Source: Odoribacter splanchnicus DSM 20712
GTDB taxonomy: Bacteria; Bacteroidota; Bacteroidia; Bacteroidales; Marinifilaceae
Assembly (NCBI RefSeq): GCF_000190535.1
Contig: NC_015160.1
Location: forward strand, 744,001-808,000
Length of the DNA: 64,000 nt
Reading direction: 5' to 3'
Part shown: in pieces, positions 27,855 through 37,527 of the stretch
Layout of the letters: each line of letters begins with the position of its first letter
How positions within the stretch are numbered: position 1 is the first letter of the stretch
Notes under the pieces: model-generated
The model's input: the letters and a program-made list of their open reading frames with translations, nothing else
What the model was told of the DNA's origin: nothing
The model's database searches: none
Made by a program: the position numbers and the translations under genes

Positions 27855-29021
27855 ATGGAAAACAGGAAAAGGCTTTGGATATTCAATCCGGATTGTGAGA
27901 TGGCGATTGCCAATGGAAGTAAATACTATATGCCTCCGGCTAATGTGGTGACCATGGCTGAAGATTTGGCGGTTTTACCTGTATTTCTGGGAGAATCGGA
28001 AGATTGGGTCTTAGTCAGGAATTTACCGGATCCGGTATTTATGGCATCGGTTTATGAGCCTTTGCATTTGAAGGCCGGTTTTATTCAGGAGGCAGAAGCC
28101 GGGATTTTGGGAGAGGTGAAAGGGGAACCGTGGGGATGGAGTCCGAAAATGTGCCATTGGCTGGCCGAACGGGGGATGGGTGAGGAGTGGAAGACGGAAC
28201 GAAAAGAGTGGTATAGCCGCAGGAAAGCCCGGGAAGGGTTGATTCGTTTGTTCGGTTTGATTCCTGATCTGGAAAAGGAAGTGATTCCGGAGACAGGTTA
28301 TTCTATCGAAGAGATCGAACAGAAAATGAAAACCGGAAAATACCTGGTGAAAGCGCCCTGGTCTTCTTCGGGGAAAGGTATTCTGGTACTCGGAAAACCT
28401 ATTGCTGTGAAAGAGAAAGAACGATTACACGGGATATTGAAACGGCAGGGGTATGTTATGTTGGAAAAAAAATTGAATAAGGTACTGGATTTTGCCATGG
28501 AGTTTTGTGCAGGAAGGCAAGGGGTGGAATTTATCGGATGGTCGGTATTTTCTACCGGCCTGAACGGTGAATATCGCGGGAATTATCTGGGAGCTCAAGC
28601 GTATATTGAGCAATTACTGGGAAGTAAATTAGGAGAAGAAAAGTTGCAGTCGCTGAAACAGGAATTGCCGGATATGATTGCCGGGATTTTGCCCGATTAC
28701 CGGGGATATTTAGGGATAGATATGATGATTTATTCCGACTCTGCGGGAAAGTATAGAGTGCAACCTTGCCTGGAAATCAATCTGCGTTATAATATGGGAA
28801 TAGTCGCCCTTATGTTGAGCCGGCGATATTTGGACGAACATGCGGAAGGAGAGTTCACGGTTCGTTATTATGCCAAAGCGGGGGAGGCCTGGCAGGAGCA
28901 CAGGCATTTGCAACAGCTCTATCCGGCCGTATATAAAAATAACCGGATAAAATCCGGTTATTTAAATCTGACTCCAGTCAATGAAGCCACCCATTTTGTG
29001 GCATCCCTGATCTGTTATTGA
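27855..29021 (+). CDS. ATP-grasp-like protein of unknown role
   Basis: A 388-residue cytoplasmic protein starting [20 protein letters not shown]. The central part reads [17 protein letters not shown], resembling the glycine-rich ATP-binding loop of ATP-grasp enzymes, followed by [18 protein letters not shown] and, near the end, a YLGIDMMIY and [11 protein letters not shown] segment that would supply the metal-binding Glu/Asn of that fold. I recognise it as a conserved Bacteroidetes hypothetical of this type but know no substrate. The start at 27855 is chosen because a promoter overlaps the longer reading frame. Its 3' end overlaps the convergent IMP dehydrogenase gene by 7 nt. Confidence 0.7.
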   Translation: MENRKRLWIFNPDCEMAIANGSKYYMPPANVVTMAEDLAVLPVFLGESEDWVLVRNLPDPVFMASVYEPLHLKAGFIQEAEAGILGEVKGEPWGWSPKMCHWLAERGMGEEWKTERKEWYSRRKAREGLIRLFGLIPDLEKEVIPETGYSIEEIEQKMKTGKYLVKAPWSSSGKGILVLGKPIAVKEKERLHGILKRQGYVMLEKKLNKVLDFAMEFCAGRQGVEFIGWSVFSTGLNGEYRGNYLGAQAYIEQLLGSKLGEEKLQSLKQELPDMIAGILPDYRGYLGIDMMIYSDSAGKYRVQPCLEINLRYNMGIVALMLSRRYLDEHAEGEFTVRYYAKAGEAWQEHRHLQQLYPAVYKNNRIKSGYLNLTPVNEATHFVASLICY

Positions 29022-30520
29022 ATCTTGGTATCTTTCAGAATTACGTCGTGTGCTCCTCCTTCGACAATAGAAGTAGAGGATACCAAGGTGATTTTTGCTC
29101 TTTCCTGTAATTGAGGAATCGTAACGGAACCACAGCTACACATGGTCGATTTGATTTTGCCCAGGGTGATTTCCAGATTGTCTTTCATTTTTCCGGCATA
29201 TGGAACATAACTGTCGACCCCTTCTTCGAATTTCAGGGCAGCTTTACTGTTTCCTCCCATATCGTAGCGTTGCCAGTTTTGAGCACGGTTGGATCCTTCT
29301 CCCCAATATTCTTTCACATAGCTATTACCGATAGCCAGTTTTTTACTCGGACTCTCGTCGAAGCGGGCAAAGTAGCGTCCCATCATCAGGAAGTCGGCGC
29401 CCATGGCCAATGCTAAGGTCATGTGATAGTCATGTACAAGTCCTCCGTCGGAACAGATCGGAATATAAATACCGGTTTGTTCGAAATATTCCTGACGAGC
29501 CTGGCATACTTCGATCAGAGCAGTCGCCTGTCCCCGGCCGATCCCTTTTTGCTCACGAGTGATACAGATAGAACCACCGCCGATCCCTACTTTTACAAAA
29601 TCGGCTCCGGCTTTCACCAGATATAAGAATCCTTCTTTATCCACCACATTACCACCGCCTACCTTGACTTCTTCGTTATACGTTTCTTTAATCCAGCGGA
29701 TCGTTTCGTATTGCCATTCCGAAAAACCGTCGGAAGAATCTACTACCAGCACATCTACTCCGGCATCTACCAAAGCAGGTACCCGTTCTTTAAAGTCGCG
29801 GCTGTTAATTCCGGCTCCGACCATCAGTTTTTTATGGCTGTCGAGCAATTCATTGGGATTTTCTATATGATTGTCGTAGTCTTTGCGGAAGACAAAATAT
29901 TGAAGTCTTTGATTGTCGTCTATAATCGGAAGGCAATTCAACTTATGATCCCAGATGATCGTATTGGCTTCACTTAAAGTCAGCCCCAACTTTCCTACAA
30001 TCAGATTTTCGAAAGGAGTCATGAAATCAACTACCGGTTTATCTAACGGATCTGTTTTCAACCGATAATCCCGGCTTGTAATCATACCTAATAATTTTCC
30101 ATTAGGGGTTCCGTCATCCGTAATGGCGACACTGGCGTGTCCGGTTTGTTCCTTTAAGCGAACAACATCCTGTAGGGTACAATCGGGACGTAAATTAGAA
30201 TCACTCACTACAAATCCGGCTTTGAATTTCTTTACCCGCCTTACCATCTCGGCCTGACTTTCGATAGGTTGAGAACCGAAAATAAACGACAAACCTCCGT
30301 TACGGGCTAAGGCAATAGCCAGACCGTCGTCGGAGACTGCCTGCATCACTGCAGATACAAACGGAATGTTCAATTGTATTTTCGAGGTTTCCCCTTGACG
30401 GAATTTGACAACCGGCGTTTTCAAGGAAACATTGTCAGGAGTACACTCTTTGGTGGTGAGTGACGGAATTAACAGATATTCTCCAAATGTACGTGATACT
30501 TCTTTAATGTAATGAGCCAT
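29015..30520 (-). CDS. guaB: IMP dehydrogenase (divergent form)
   Basis: A 501-residue enzyme oxidising IMP to XMP, the committed step to guanine nucleotides. It has a barrel interrupted by a CBS pair (residues about 105-220: [19 protein letters not shown] and [18 protein letters not shown]), a DSSDGFSEW segment, the catalytic-cysteine loop [18 protein letters not shown] and the flap block NWQRYDMGG with [10 protein letters not shown]. The loop differs from the common GPGSICTTR by Gly for Pro and Ile for the first Thr, and the spacing of late blocks is unlike typical GuaB, so this is a divergent subtype or possibly a related guanylate oxidoreductase. Length is within the family range. Confidence 0.85.
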   Translation of the reverse strand: MAHYIKEVSRTFGEYLLIPSLTTKECTPDNVSLKTPVVKFRQGETSKIQLNIPFVSAVMQAVSDDGLAIALARNGGLSFIFGSQPIESQAEMVRRVKKFKAGFVVSDSNLRPDCTLQDVVRLKEQTGHASVAITDDGTPNGKLLGMITSRDYRLKTDPLDKPVVDFMTPFENLIVGKLGLTLSEANTIIWDHKLNCLPIIDDNQRLQYFVFRKDYDNHIENPNELLDSHKKLMVGAGINSRDFKERVPALVDAGVDVLVVDSSDGFSEWQYETIRWIKETYNEEVKVGGGNVVDKEGFLYLVKAGADFVKVGIGGGSICITREQKGIGRGQATALIEVCQARQEYFEQTGIYIPICSDGGLVHDYHMTLALAMGADFLMMGRYFARFDESPSKKLAIGNSYVKEYWGEGSNRAQNWQRYDMGGNSKAALKFEEGVDSYVPYAGKMKDNLEITLGKIKSTMCSCGSVTIPQLQERAKITLVSSTSIVEGGAHDVILKDTKIQ

Positions 30521-30631
30521 ATGCTGTGGATTTTTAAAAATTGAGCGAAATTACTCAATTCCCGCTTAAATCCCAAGCCCGATCTGTTATTTTTTACTTA
30601 ATTTTAGAGGTAGTCCTGGAATTTTTCGGAC

Positions 30632-31171
30632 TTAGAATGAATCTTTCGATTTCAATATTTGATCGATGACCGGTGTGATATCCTGATTTTTGTGAATACG
30701 TAACGGTTTAACTCCGGCATCTTCAGCACATTTTACATCCTTTGAGCTATCCCCGATAAACCAGGATCGCTTCTTATCGATATGGAATTCTTCGATGGCC
30801 AGGTTGACCATATAAGGAGAAGGTTTCCGGCAAACACAGGTTTTTATGCTTTCATGGTGGGGACAATAATAGATCTTAGTCAGGGTCACTCCATGCTTTT
30901 CCAATTCGGCACACATCTTTTCGTGTACTTTGAACATATCTTCCCGGGTATATATCCCTTTAGCGATTCCTCCCTGATTGGTGATGACGATCAAAAGATA
31001 ACCGGCTTTCTGAAGACGTTTCAAGCCTTCGATGACTCCCGGATTGAATACAAAGTCCTCCGGTTTGTATATATAATAATGTCCTTCGTCCGAATTGATC
31101 GTGCCGTCCCGGTCCAAAAATACGGCTTTATTCAAAGGTTGGGTCGATATTGAAGTAGTTGTTCTTTTCAT
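30632..31171 (-). CDS. gmhB: Heptose bisphosphate phosphatase family (HAD IIIA, GmhB-like)
   Basis: A 179-residue phosphatase. The HAD nucleophile motif is VFLDRDGTINSDEG near residue 18, motif II is VITNQGGIAKG, and motif IV is FIGDSSKDVKCAEDAG. The zinc-binding insert typical of GmhB is present as YYCPHHESIKTCVCRKP. GmhB removes the 7-phosphate from D-glycero-manno-heptose 1,7-bisphosphate on the way to ADP- or GDP-heptose for LPS or glycoproteins. A histidinol-phosphatase role is a less likely alternative, since no his genes are near. It lies 48 nt upstream of nothing on its strand except holA, which precedes it. Confidence 0.88.
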   Translation of the reverse strand: MKRTTTSISTQPLNKAVFLDRDGTINSDEGHYYIYKPEDFVFNPGVIEGLKRLQKAGYLLIVITNQGGIAKGIYTREDMFKVHEKMCAELEKHGVTLTKIYYCPHHESIKTCVCRKPSPYMVNLAIEEFHIDKKRSWFIGDSSKDVKCAEDAGVKPLRIHKNQDITPVIDQILKSKDSF

Positions 31172-31219
31172 ATGGTTTAATACGTTCTTGGGATGATTAT
31201 AGTTACTTGTCCGGGAATA

Positions 31220-32230
31220 TTAATGCATGATTTTGAATATCAGCTCTTTCAGTAATTCTCCGTCCGAAATATTCGCATTACCTACCCCTTTGGATTTCAT
31301 GTCGTATTCCCGCAGCAAGGAGATCGTGGTTGCACATTTCATGGCATTATAGATTTTACCTCCGTCGATATAGTCTTTCATAAAAAAAGGATGTACACCT
31401 AATAACCTGGCCATTTCCTGAGTATTGGGCGTCGTTTTTTTCTGATAGTGATAGGTCAGCAGGTTCAGGAAATACCTGAAAAGGGTGGTGATGGTCAATA
31501 CCAGGGGATTGTTTTTCGGGTTGGCTTCAAAGTAGTTCACAATCTGATTGGCTTTTAGGAAATCCTTACGAATTATGGCACTCAGGAGCTCGAAACTATT
31601 GAAGTCTTTACTGATTCCTGTATGTTCCTCGACCAGAGATTCCTGTATTTCACCTCCCTGAGGTAAAAGCAGTACCAGCTTATCGATTTCATTCGCTACC
31701 CGGCTCAGATCGGTTCCCAAGCTTTCGGCCAGGATACCGGCTGCTTTAGTCGTGATTCCATATGATTTTTCTTTACAATAACCGATGATCCATTCCGGAA
31801 TCTTGTTGTCATAAAGTTTGGCCGATTCGAAATAAATACAATGGGGAGTATTCCCGAGTTTTTTAAATACTCCCTTACGTTTGTCCGGTTTCTTATTTTT
31901 ATACGCCAGGACCAGAATGGTCGAATTTTGGTAATGATCGATATAAGGTAATAGATTGTCGAAGTCCCGGATATTCTGAGCTTCCCGGACAATGACCACC
32001 TGTCGTTCGGACATCATTGGAAAACGGCGGGCGGTATCGGTGATCGTACTCATCGATACATCGTTCCCATATAAAACAGTTTGGTTAAATGCCTTTTCAT
32101 CCTCGGTCAGCACGGTATTTTCGAGTAATGCAGTCAACCGGTCGATAAAAAAAGGTTCCTCACCGCATAGAAAATAGATGGGTTTATATTTCCGGGCCTT
32201 GATATCTTTCCTGATCTCTTCGAATGTCAT
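31220..32230 (-). CDS. holA: DNA polymerase III delta subunit
   Basis: A 336-residue clamp-loader subunit that opens the sliding clamp. Recognisable pieces are YKPIYFLCGEEPFFIDRLT at the N-terminus, QVVIVREAQNI, LVLAYKNKKPDKRKG, AAGILAESLGTDLSRVANEIDKL and the C-terminal KDYIDGGKIYNAMKC collar region. The start is set at the ATG at 32230 (MTFEEIRKDI); 17 extra in-frame codons upstream do not look like family sequence. The gene is followed by gmhB and preceded by the divergently separated DUF4294 gene on the same strand. No defect seen. Confidence 0.92.
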   Translation of the reverse strand: MTFEEIRKDIKARKYKPIYFLCGEEPFFIDRLTALLENTVLTEDEKAFNQTVLYGNDVSMSTITDTARRFPMMSERQVVIVREAQNIRDFDNLLPYIDHYQNSTILVLAYKNKKPDKRKGVFKKLGNTPHCIYFESAKLYDNKIPEWIIGYCKEKSYGITTKAAGILAESLGTDLSRVANEIDKLVLLLPQGGEIQESLVEEHTGISKDFNSFELLSAIIRKDFLKANQIVNYFEANPKNNPLVLTITTLFRYFLNLLTYHYQKKTTPNTQEMARLLGVHPFFMKDYIDGGKIYNAMKCATTISLLREYDMKSKGVGNANISDGELLKELIFKIMH

Positions 32231-32296
32231 CGTTTTACAATTTGTTAATGCGCCGATAATTGGGCTGAACAATCTATGCAAAGTTAGAAAAACTTT

Positions 32297-32881
32297 TTAC
32301 CTTTTGGATTCTGACAGGATTTTTTGTACAATTTCCTCGATTTCGGCATCTTCGCCTTGCGGATCATAGGCTGCTTTCAGGTTATTTCCGAAGATTAAAG
32401 CGATCGATTGCCAGAAGTAGGCATTTACCGTCCCCCGGTATTCCCGGATGTGCGCGAAAGAAGTGTGGCTGGTTTCCCGGTAGATTAATCGGATCAAAAT
32501 CCGTCCCTGGGTAATGCTGAGTTTCATCAGGGGGGCCTTGAACGTTTTCATCAGTTGGTTGTATTCTTCCTTGATGATCTTTTTGCGGTCGGCTTCCCGG
32601 GTGACGGCCGACAGTTTCTGTTCGATCTCATTGACTTTACCGGCAGCTATCCGGGCATAGGGATATACTTTCCGGACATTATATTCCAACCGGGTTTGCC
32701 GCCGGTGCTGACGCTGAAACCAGCCGGCATTTTTATTTTTCTGCCGGACACTGACTTCTTCCAGCCAAACATGAGGGAGGGTATCACCTTTCCAGAAGAT
32801 GGAACGGACGACTTCTTTTTGTTGGGCCGACAGACAATTTATGCAAAATATAAAAAGTATGACCGTGAATATTCTCGGCAT
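32297..32881 (-). CDS. DUF4294-family exported protein
   Basis: A 194-residue protein with a Sec signal peptide (MPRIFTVILFIFCINCLSAQ). The mature part has the DUF4294 pattern: GDTLPHVWLEEV, YNVRKVYPYARIAAGKVNEI, KAPLMKLSITQGRILIRLIYR and GTVNAYFWQSIALIFGNNL (partial). Its role is unknown; the family is restricted to Bacteroidetes. The start at 32881 is chosen because the signal peptide begins there. It is divergent from yqgE, whose promoter lies in the short gap between them. Confidence 0.85.
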   Translation of the reverse strand: MPRIFTVILFIFCINCLSAQQKEVVRSIFWKGDTLPHVWLEEVSVRQKNKNAGWFQRQHRRQTRLEYNVRKVYPYARIAAGKVNEIEQKLSAVTREADRKKIIKEEYNQLMKTFKAPLMKLSITQGRILIRLIYRETSHTSFAHIREYRGTVNAYFWQSIALIFGNNLKAAYDPQGEDAEIEEIVQKILSESKR

Positions 32882-32896
32882 CACAAAATAATTTGT

Positions 32897-32904
32897 TATT
32901 TTTG
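32897..32904 (+). promoter_or_regulatory. -7 element for yqgE
   Basis: TATTTTTG matches TAnnTTTG and stands 22 nt before the GTG start at 32927; it supports that start against much longer upstream in-frame choices inside the opposite-strand gene. Confidence 0.6.
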
Positions 32905-32926
32905 GCTCGTAAAAATACGAATTATT

Positions 32927-33517
32927 GTGGACGAACAATTTCAGGATTTATTTAAAATAAGAAGGAATCGTAAAAAAGTGGAGATTGGCAATATTTTGAT
33001 TGCCGAACCATTTCTGCAAGGGAAATATTTTTCCCGGTCCGTTATTTTTATGGTAGAACATGACGAAAAGGGAAGTATCGGTTTTGTTTTGAATAAGCCG
33101 ATGGCTTACACCACTTCGGATCTGGTTACGGAATTAGCCGGATTGGAATATCCTGTCTATATCGGTGGCCCTGTCGAACAAAATCAACTGTATTATCTTC
33201 ATAATCATGCAGAAGTTGAAGATGCTTTGCAAATTGTGCCGGGTATCTATTGGGGGGGCGATTTCTCGAAACTGACTCGTTTGTTGCAGGAGGGGAAAAT
33301 ACAACCGGGAGAAGTTCGCTTTTTTGCCGGATATAGTGGCTGGGATGCCGGTCAACTGGATCGGGAGTTGGATGAGAATTCGTGGATGGTAGGGGATATT
33401 ACTCCTGCGCGTTTTTTCGAAATTCCTAACGATAATTTATGGGAAGCTTCGATGAGCGGATTGGGAGGACGTTACCGGATTTGGGCTAATTTTCCCAAAG
33501 ATCCGATTATGAATTAA
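32927..33517 (+). CDS. YqgE/AlgH family protein
   Basis: A 196-residue cytoplasmic protein with the family blocks GNILIAEPFL, FSRSVIFMVEHDEKGSIGFV, YPVYIGGPVEQNQLYYLHN, VRFFAGYSGWDAGQLDREL and SWMVGDITPA. The molecular role of this widespread family is not established. Start is a GTG at 32927 (read VDEQFQDLFK, with fMet), because upstream in-frame codons are antisense to the DUF4294 gene and the promoter element sits at 32897. RNase P RNA follows 25 nt downstream. Confidence 0.9.
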   Translation: MDEQFQDLFKIRRNRKKVEIGNILIAEPFLQGKYFSRSVIFMVEHDEKGSIGFVLNKPMAYTTSDLVTELAGLEYPVYIGGPVEQNQLYYLHNHAEVEDALQIVPGIYWGGDFSKLTRLLQEGKIQPGEVRFFAGYSGWDAGQLDRELDENSWMVGDITPARFFEIPNDNLWEASMSGLGGRYRIWANFPKDPIMN

Positions 33518-33542
33518 TTCGTGAAAAACGAATCAGATAAAA

Positions 33543-33898
33543 TAGCAGGCCGTTCTATCGCTGTCCCTTCGGGGAAAGAGGAAAGTCCGGGCAACACAGG
33601 GCATCGTGCTTCTTAACGGGAAGATGTTCGTGAGGGCATAGTAACGTAACAGAAAAAAACCGTTTCACGAAGATTCGTTTTCGCTTGAAATAAGGGTGAA
33701 AAGGTGGGGTAAGAGCCCACCGGTACTGCAGGTAACTGTGGTAGCCGTACGTCTCACGAGTTGCAAGGCCATGTATACCGGCGCATTCGATTAGCCCGAT
33801 CGATGCCGGGGGGTAGGCTGCTAGAGCTGCAAAGTGATTTGCAGAGTAGATAAATGATAGAAACCGTAAGGTACAGAACCCGGCTTACAGGCCTGCTA
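33543..33898 (+). ncRNA. rnpB: RNase P RNA (bacterial type A)
   Basis: The 5' arm TAGCAGGC pairs with GCCTGCTA at the 3' end. Between them are the universally conserved pieces GAGGAAAGTCCGGGC (near 33579), the CR-IV/V type segments, and the 3' ACAGAACCCGGCTTACAGGCC, plus GGTAAGAGCCCACCGG and GAGTTGCAAGGCC-type P-loops. About 356 nt long. It is the catalytic RNA that matures tRNA 5' ends. A T-run following the 3' arm serves as terminator. Confidence 0.95.
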
Positions 33899-33972
33899 TT
33901 TTTTTATTTTACACTAAACAGGAAAGCTGTTGCCGAACTGTTTAAAATATAGTTTGATTAAACCAGATTGAA

Positions 33973-35202
33973 ATGAAATCGATACGTGAGATTTACAATA
34001 TCGGATACGGACCGTCTTCCAGTCATACGATGGGACCGAGCCGTGCTGCCGGATTATTTTTGGAAAAGAACCCCGGAGCAGAAAAGTTCAGGGTCACACT
34101 TTACGGAAGTTTGGCGCTGACGGGGAAAGGCCATGGTACAGACAGTGCTATTCTGAAGGTTATAGACCGTCCCGATGCTGTAGAGATCGTTTGGAAACCG
34201 GATATCAGTCTGCCCCGCCATCCCAATGGGATGTTGTTCGAGGCTTTTGTACAAGGGAATACGGTTGATAGTTGGGAGGTATATAGTGTGGGTGGAGGCG
34301 CATTGTGGGACGAGTTGGGTACTTTCGACGACGGAAATCTCTACCCGGAGACAAGTATGGCCGAGGTGATGAAATGGTGTCTGGACGAAGGATGTACTTT
34401 TGTAGATTATGTAGAAAAATACGAGGGAAGTGAGATATTCACTTATCTGGAAGAGGTGTGGAAACAGATGCAGGAGACGGTAGAGAAAGGCCTGGTGACG
34501 GAGGGGGTACTGCCCGGAGCCTTGAAATTGGCCCGGAAAGCAAGTTCCTATAATATTAAAGCTCTGCAATCGTCCGGGTCTTCCCGGCCGATGGGTATGC
34601 TTTTCGCGGCAGCTTTAGCTGTCTCGGAAGAAAATGCCGGTGGTGGCCGGGTGGTGACTGCTCCTACTTGTGGGGCTTCCGGAGTTTTGCCGGCTTTGAT
34701 GTATTTCATGAAATACGATCAGGAGATGCCGGATTACCGGATTATCCGGGGATTGGCAACTGCCGGGTTGATCGGTAATATTGTGAAAAGTAACGGTTCG
34801 ATTTCAGGAGCCGAAGTGGGATGCCAGGGCGAGTTGGGGACTGCCTGTGCAATGGCTGCCGGAGCAGCTACCCAGATTTGGGGAGGTACTCCCCGGCAGA
34901 TCGAATATGCTGCCGAAATGGGATTCGAGCATAATTTGGGACTGACTTGCGATCCTGTGATGGGATACGTACAGATCCCCTGTATCGAACGGAATGCTTT
35001 TGTAGCTCAAAAGGCTCGGGAAGCTGCTTTGTACGCCCTGTTTTCCGACGGTCGGCACATGGTTTCTTTCGACGATGTGGTGAAGACGATGATGGAAACC
35101 GGGAGGGATATGCAGGCCAAATACCGGGAAACCAGTTTGGGCGGATTAGCTCATGTATGCTTGAGGGAGCTAAGCCATATGCCCCGGAAAAATAAGAAGT
35201 AA
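33973..35202 (+). CDS. sdaA: L-serine ammonia-lyase, iron-sulfur type
   Basis: A 409-residue single-chain serine dehydratase converting L-serine to pyruvate and ammonia. The N-terminal beta domain starts SIREIYNIGYGPSSSHTMGP and the alpha domain carries the [4Fe-4S]-linked cysteines in TAPTCGASGVLPAL, GCQGELGTACAMAAG and CDPVMGYVQIPCIERN. This is the common beta-alpha arrangement. The length is somewhat short of the 450-460 of enterobacterial SdaA, as expected for this subtype. It is followed after 56 nt by the DUF151 gene. Confidence 0.95.
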   Translation: MKSIREIYNIGYGPSSSHTMGPSRAAGLFLEKNPGAEKFRVTLYGSLALTGKGHGTDSAILKVIDRPDAVEIVWKPDISLPRHPNGMLFEAFVQGNTVDSWEVYSVGGGALWDELGTFDDGNLYPETSMAEVMKWCLDEGCTFVDYVEKYEGSEIFTYLEEVWKQMQETVEKGLVTEGVLPGALKLARKASSYNIKALQSSGSSRPMGMLFAAALAVSEENAGGGRVVTAPTCGASGVLPALMYFMKYDQEMPDYRIIRGLATAGLIGNIVKSNGSISGAEVGCQGELGTACAMAAGAATQIWGGTPRQIEYAAEMGFEHNLGLTCDPVMGYVQIPCIERNAFVAQKAREAALYALFSDGRHMVSFDDVVKTMMETGRDMQAKYRETSLGGLAHVCLRELSHMPRKNKK

Positions 35203-35258
35203 AACGCAACTAAAACGATTAACCGACGTTAATCCAATAGATTTTAAAACAGATAAAG

Positions 35259-35825
35259 ATGGATAGGATAAGACTGAAAGTTTTAGGTCTGTCGTATAGT
35301 ATGTCGCAGGCCGGTGCATACGCTCTGATTTTAGCCGATGAGCAGGATATGCATCGGATTCCGATCGTTATCGGGATGCCTGAAGCACAGTCGATAGCTA
35401 TTCAGCTTGAAAAGATGCAGACTCAGCGGCCGTTGACTCACGACCTGATCAAGAAGTTGGCGGATGCGTTGCAAGTCACTTTAAAAGAAGCTTTTATCTA
35501 TCGTCTGGATTCCGGAATTTTTTATTCGGAATTGCTATTTGAGAAAGATACTCAACAAATCAAAATAGATTCCCGGACATCGGATGCCATTGCTTTGGCT
35601 TTGCGTTATGATTGTCCTATTTATTCTACGCCTGAAATTGTGGAAAAGGCCGGTATTGCGGTCGGTCAGGAAACAGGACAGACCGAATCCCCCGAAAAAG
35701 AAGAGGTCGTGCAACAACCCTATTCCGTTCAGGAATTGACCCGGATGCTGGACGAGGCTGTCCGGAATGAAGAGTATGAAAAGGCATCGAAGATCAGGGA
35801 TCTGCTAAAAGAGATGGGGAAATAA
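35259..35825 (+). CDS. Bifunctional-nuclease family protein (DUF151) with UvrB/C motif
   Basis: A 188-residue protein. Residues 1-130 match the DUF151 bifunctional nuclease family (IPIVIGMPEAQSIAIQLE and RTSDAIALALRYDCPIYST). Residues about 153-186 form a UvrB/UvrC-type helical hairpin (ELTRMLDEAVRNEEYEKASK and IRDLLKEMGK), used elsewhere for protein contact with Uvr-type partners. A linker rich in Glu and Gln separates them. Exact substrate unknown. It lies between sdaA and pgi. Confidence 0.9.
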   Translation: MDRIRLKVLGLSYSMSQAGAYALILADEQDMHRIPIVIGMPEAQSIAIQLEKMQTQRPLTHDLIKKLADALQVTLKEAFIYRLDSGIFYSELLFEKDTQQIKIDSRTSDAIALALRYDCPIYSTPEIVEKAGIAVGQETGQTESPEKEEVVQQPYSVQELTRMLDEAVRNEEYEKASKIRDLLKEMGK

Positions 35826-35907
35826 AATATCAGGATGACTTATCTGGGGTCACCTTTTTTGTAAATTTGTGATTCGGAAATTAAACTACACAGTAATATA
35901 ATGAATT

Positions 35908-37236
35908 ATGGACAGTATTAAGTTTGATTACAGTAAAATCTGTAATTTCGTCACTAAAGAAGAAATGATTGCCCTGTATCCTGAGGCCCGGCAGGCATTG
36001 AAAAGCCTGAAAGAGGGAACCGGTAAAGGGAGTGATTTTTTAGGATGGTTGAACCTGCCTGTAGAAATCACCTCTGAACAGTTGGCAGATATCGAGAAAA
36101 CGGCAGCCGAACTTAGAGCACGTACTCAGGTAATGGTCGTTATCGGTATCGGAGGCTCTTATCTGGGGGCACGGGCTGTCATCGAGGCTTTGGCAGATAG
36201 TTTCCACAACTATGAAAATACCGGTATGAAAGTGATTTTTGCAGGTCATAATATCGGTGAAGATTATTACCATGAATTGATTCACTACCTTCAGAATAAA
36301 GAGTTCGGTATCTGCGTGATTTCGAAATCAGGAACGACAACCGAACCGGCCATCGCTTTTCGTTTATTGAAAGAATTGCTGGAAGCTAAAGTAGGTAAAG
36401 AAGAAGCTGGAAAGCGAATTGTGGCGATTACGGATGCTTCGAAGGGAGCTTTACGTACATTAGCCGATCAGGAAGGATATAAAACTTTCGTTATCCCGGA
36501 TAATGTAGGAGGACGTTTCTCCGTTCTGACACCGGTGGGATTATTGCCTATCGCTATCGCTGGGTTCGACATCAAAGAATTGGTTCAGGGAGCTATAGAA
36601 ATGCGTAAGGCTTGCATCGATGACGAAAAAAGTATCGCCCTGGAATATGCCGTGGCCCGGACAGCTCTTTACCGGAAAGGATATGCCGTGGAATTGTTAG
36701 CTAACTTTAATCCGAAACTGCACTATATCACCGAGTGGTGGAAACAGCTTTACGGCGAGAGTGAAGGGAAAGCAAACAAAGGTATCTTCCCGGCAGGTGT
36801 TGATTTTACAACCGATTTGCATTCCATGGGGCAGTATATCCAGCAAGGGGTGCGCATGTTGATGGAAACCGTAATCTCTGTCGGGAAACCCCACTATCAG
36901 GTGCAGATTCCTTCGGATGCCGCTAATCTGGATAAGCTGAATTTTCTGGCCGGGAAACGGGTAGACGAAGTGAACAAAATGGCCGAACTGGGTACCCAAA
37001 TTGCACACGTCGACGGCGGAGTGCCGAATATGAAGGTTTGTATGCCGGCTTTAACCGCTCAGTATATCGGGCAACTGTTTTATTTCTTCGAATTGGCTTG
37101 TGGTATCTCCGGAAGTATGTTGGGCGTGAATCCATTCGACCAACCAGGAGTGGAAGCCTATAAAAACAATATGTTTGCCCTGCTGGACAAACCCGGATAT
37201 GAAGAAGCTTCCAAAGCGATTAAAGCAAAAATTTAG
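35908..37236 (+). CDS. pgi: Glucose-6-phosphate isomerase
   Basis: A 442-residue enzyme interconverting glucose 6-phosphate and fructose 6-phosphate, of the short (about 440-450 residue) bacterial type. Blocks include [77 protein letters not shown] and [20 protein letters not shown]. It feeds the downstream PPi-type phosphofructokinase, and the two are separated by 290 bp with a terminator and a separate promoter, so they are not one transcript. Confidence 0.97.
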   Translation: MDSIKFDYSKICNFVTKEEMIALYPEARQALKSLKEGTGKGSDFLGWLNLPVEITSEQLADIEKTAAELRARTQVMVVIGIGGSYLGARAVIEALADSFHNYENTGMKVIFAGHNIGEDYYHELIHYLQNKEFGICVISKSGTTTEPAIAFRLLKELLEAKVGKEEAGKRIVAITDASKGALRTLADQEGYKTFVIPDNVGGRFSVLTPVGLLPIAIAGFDIKELVQGAIEMRKACIDDEKSIALEYAVARTALYRKGYAVELLANFNPKLHYITEWWKQLYGESEGKANKGIFPAGVDFTTDLHSMGQYIQQGVRMLMETVISVGKPHYQVQIPSDAANLDKLNFLAGKRVDEVNKMAELGTQIAHVDGGVPNMKVCMPALTAQYIGQLFYFFELACGISGSMLGVNPFDQPGVEAYKNNMFALLDKPGYEEASKAIKAKI

Positions 37237-37264
37237 AAAACAGGATTTTTATCCGATAGAATGT

Positions 37265-37298
37265 ATGCAGTCTGAAACATTCAGGCTGCATTTATTAT
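37265..37298 (+). terminator. Terminator after pgi
   Basis: ATGCAGTCTGA (37265-37275) pairs with TCAGGCTGCAT (37281-37291), one G-U pair, then a T-rich tail (TTATTATTT). It lies 29 nt after the pgi stop. Confidence 0.75.
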
Positions 37299-37387
37299 TT
37301 CATAGAAAAGTGATATAAACTTAAACCGCTGTAACTATTAAATGGCAGGTATAATTTTTTCTTTCTATTCTGATCACCGAAGACAAA

Positions 37388-37458
37388 TAAGTATAAAAAT
37401 AATGCTGGAATTAAATCGGTTAGTAAAGTCCGTCGACTTTATGAACTAATTATACTTA
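37388..37458. repeat. Nested palindromes upstream of the phosphofructokinase
   Basis: TAAGTATAA (37388-37396) and TTATACTTA (37450-37458) are perfect complements enclosing TTAG/CTAA (37420-37423, 37446-37449) and a tight inner hairpin TAAAGTC-CGTC-GACTTTA (37424-37441). It lies just ahead of the pfp promoter and could be a regulatory site or a small structured RNA. Confidence 0.55.
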
Positions 37459-37491
37459 CGTTTCGATACTTCATTTTTCGGCGTTTTTATT

Positions 37492-37499
37492 TATTTTTG
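37492..37499 (+). promoter_or_regulatory. -7 element for the phosphofructokinase gene
   Basis: TATTTTTG (TAnnTTTG) lies 28 nt ahead of the ATG at 37528. The -33 part is only T-rich, not a clean TTTG. Confidence 0.55.
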
Positions 37500-37527
37500 C
37501 TGTGCACAATAACAATAAAATAAGACT

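Noticed and set aside
32555..32926. Long N-terminal extension of the YqgE frame
   Set aside because: It is antisense to the DUF4294 gene; the promoter at 32897 and family sequence place the start at 32927.
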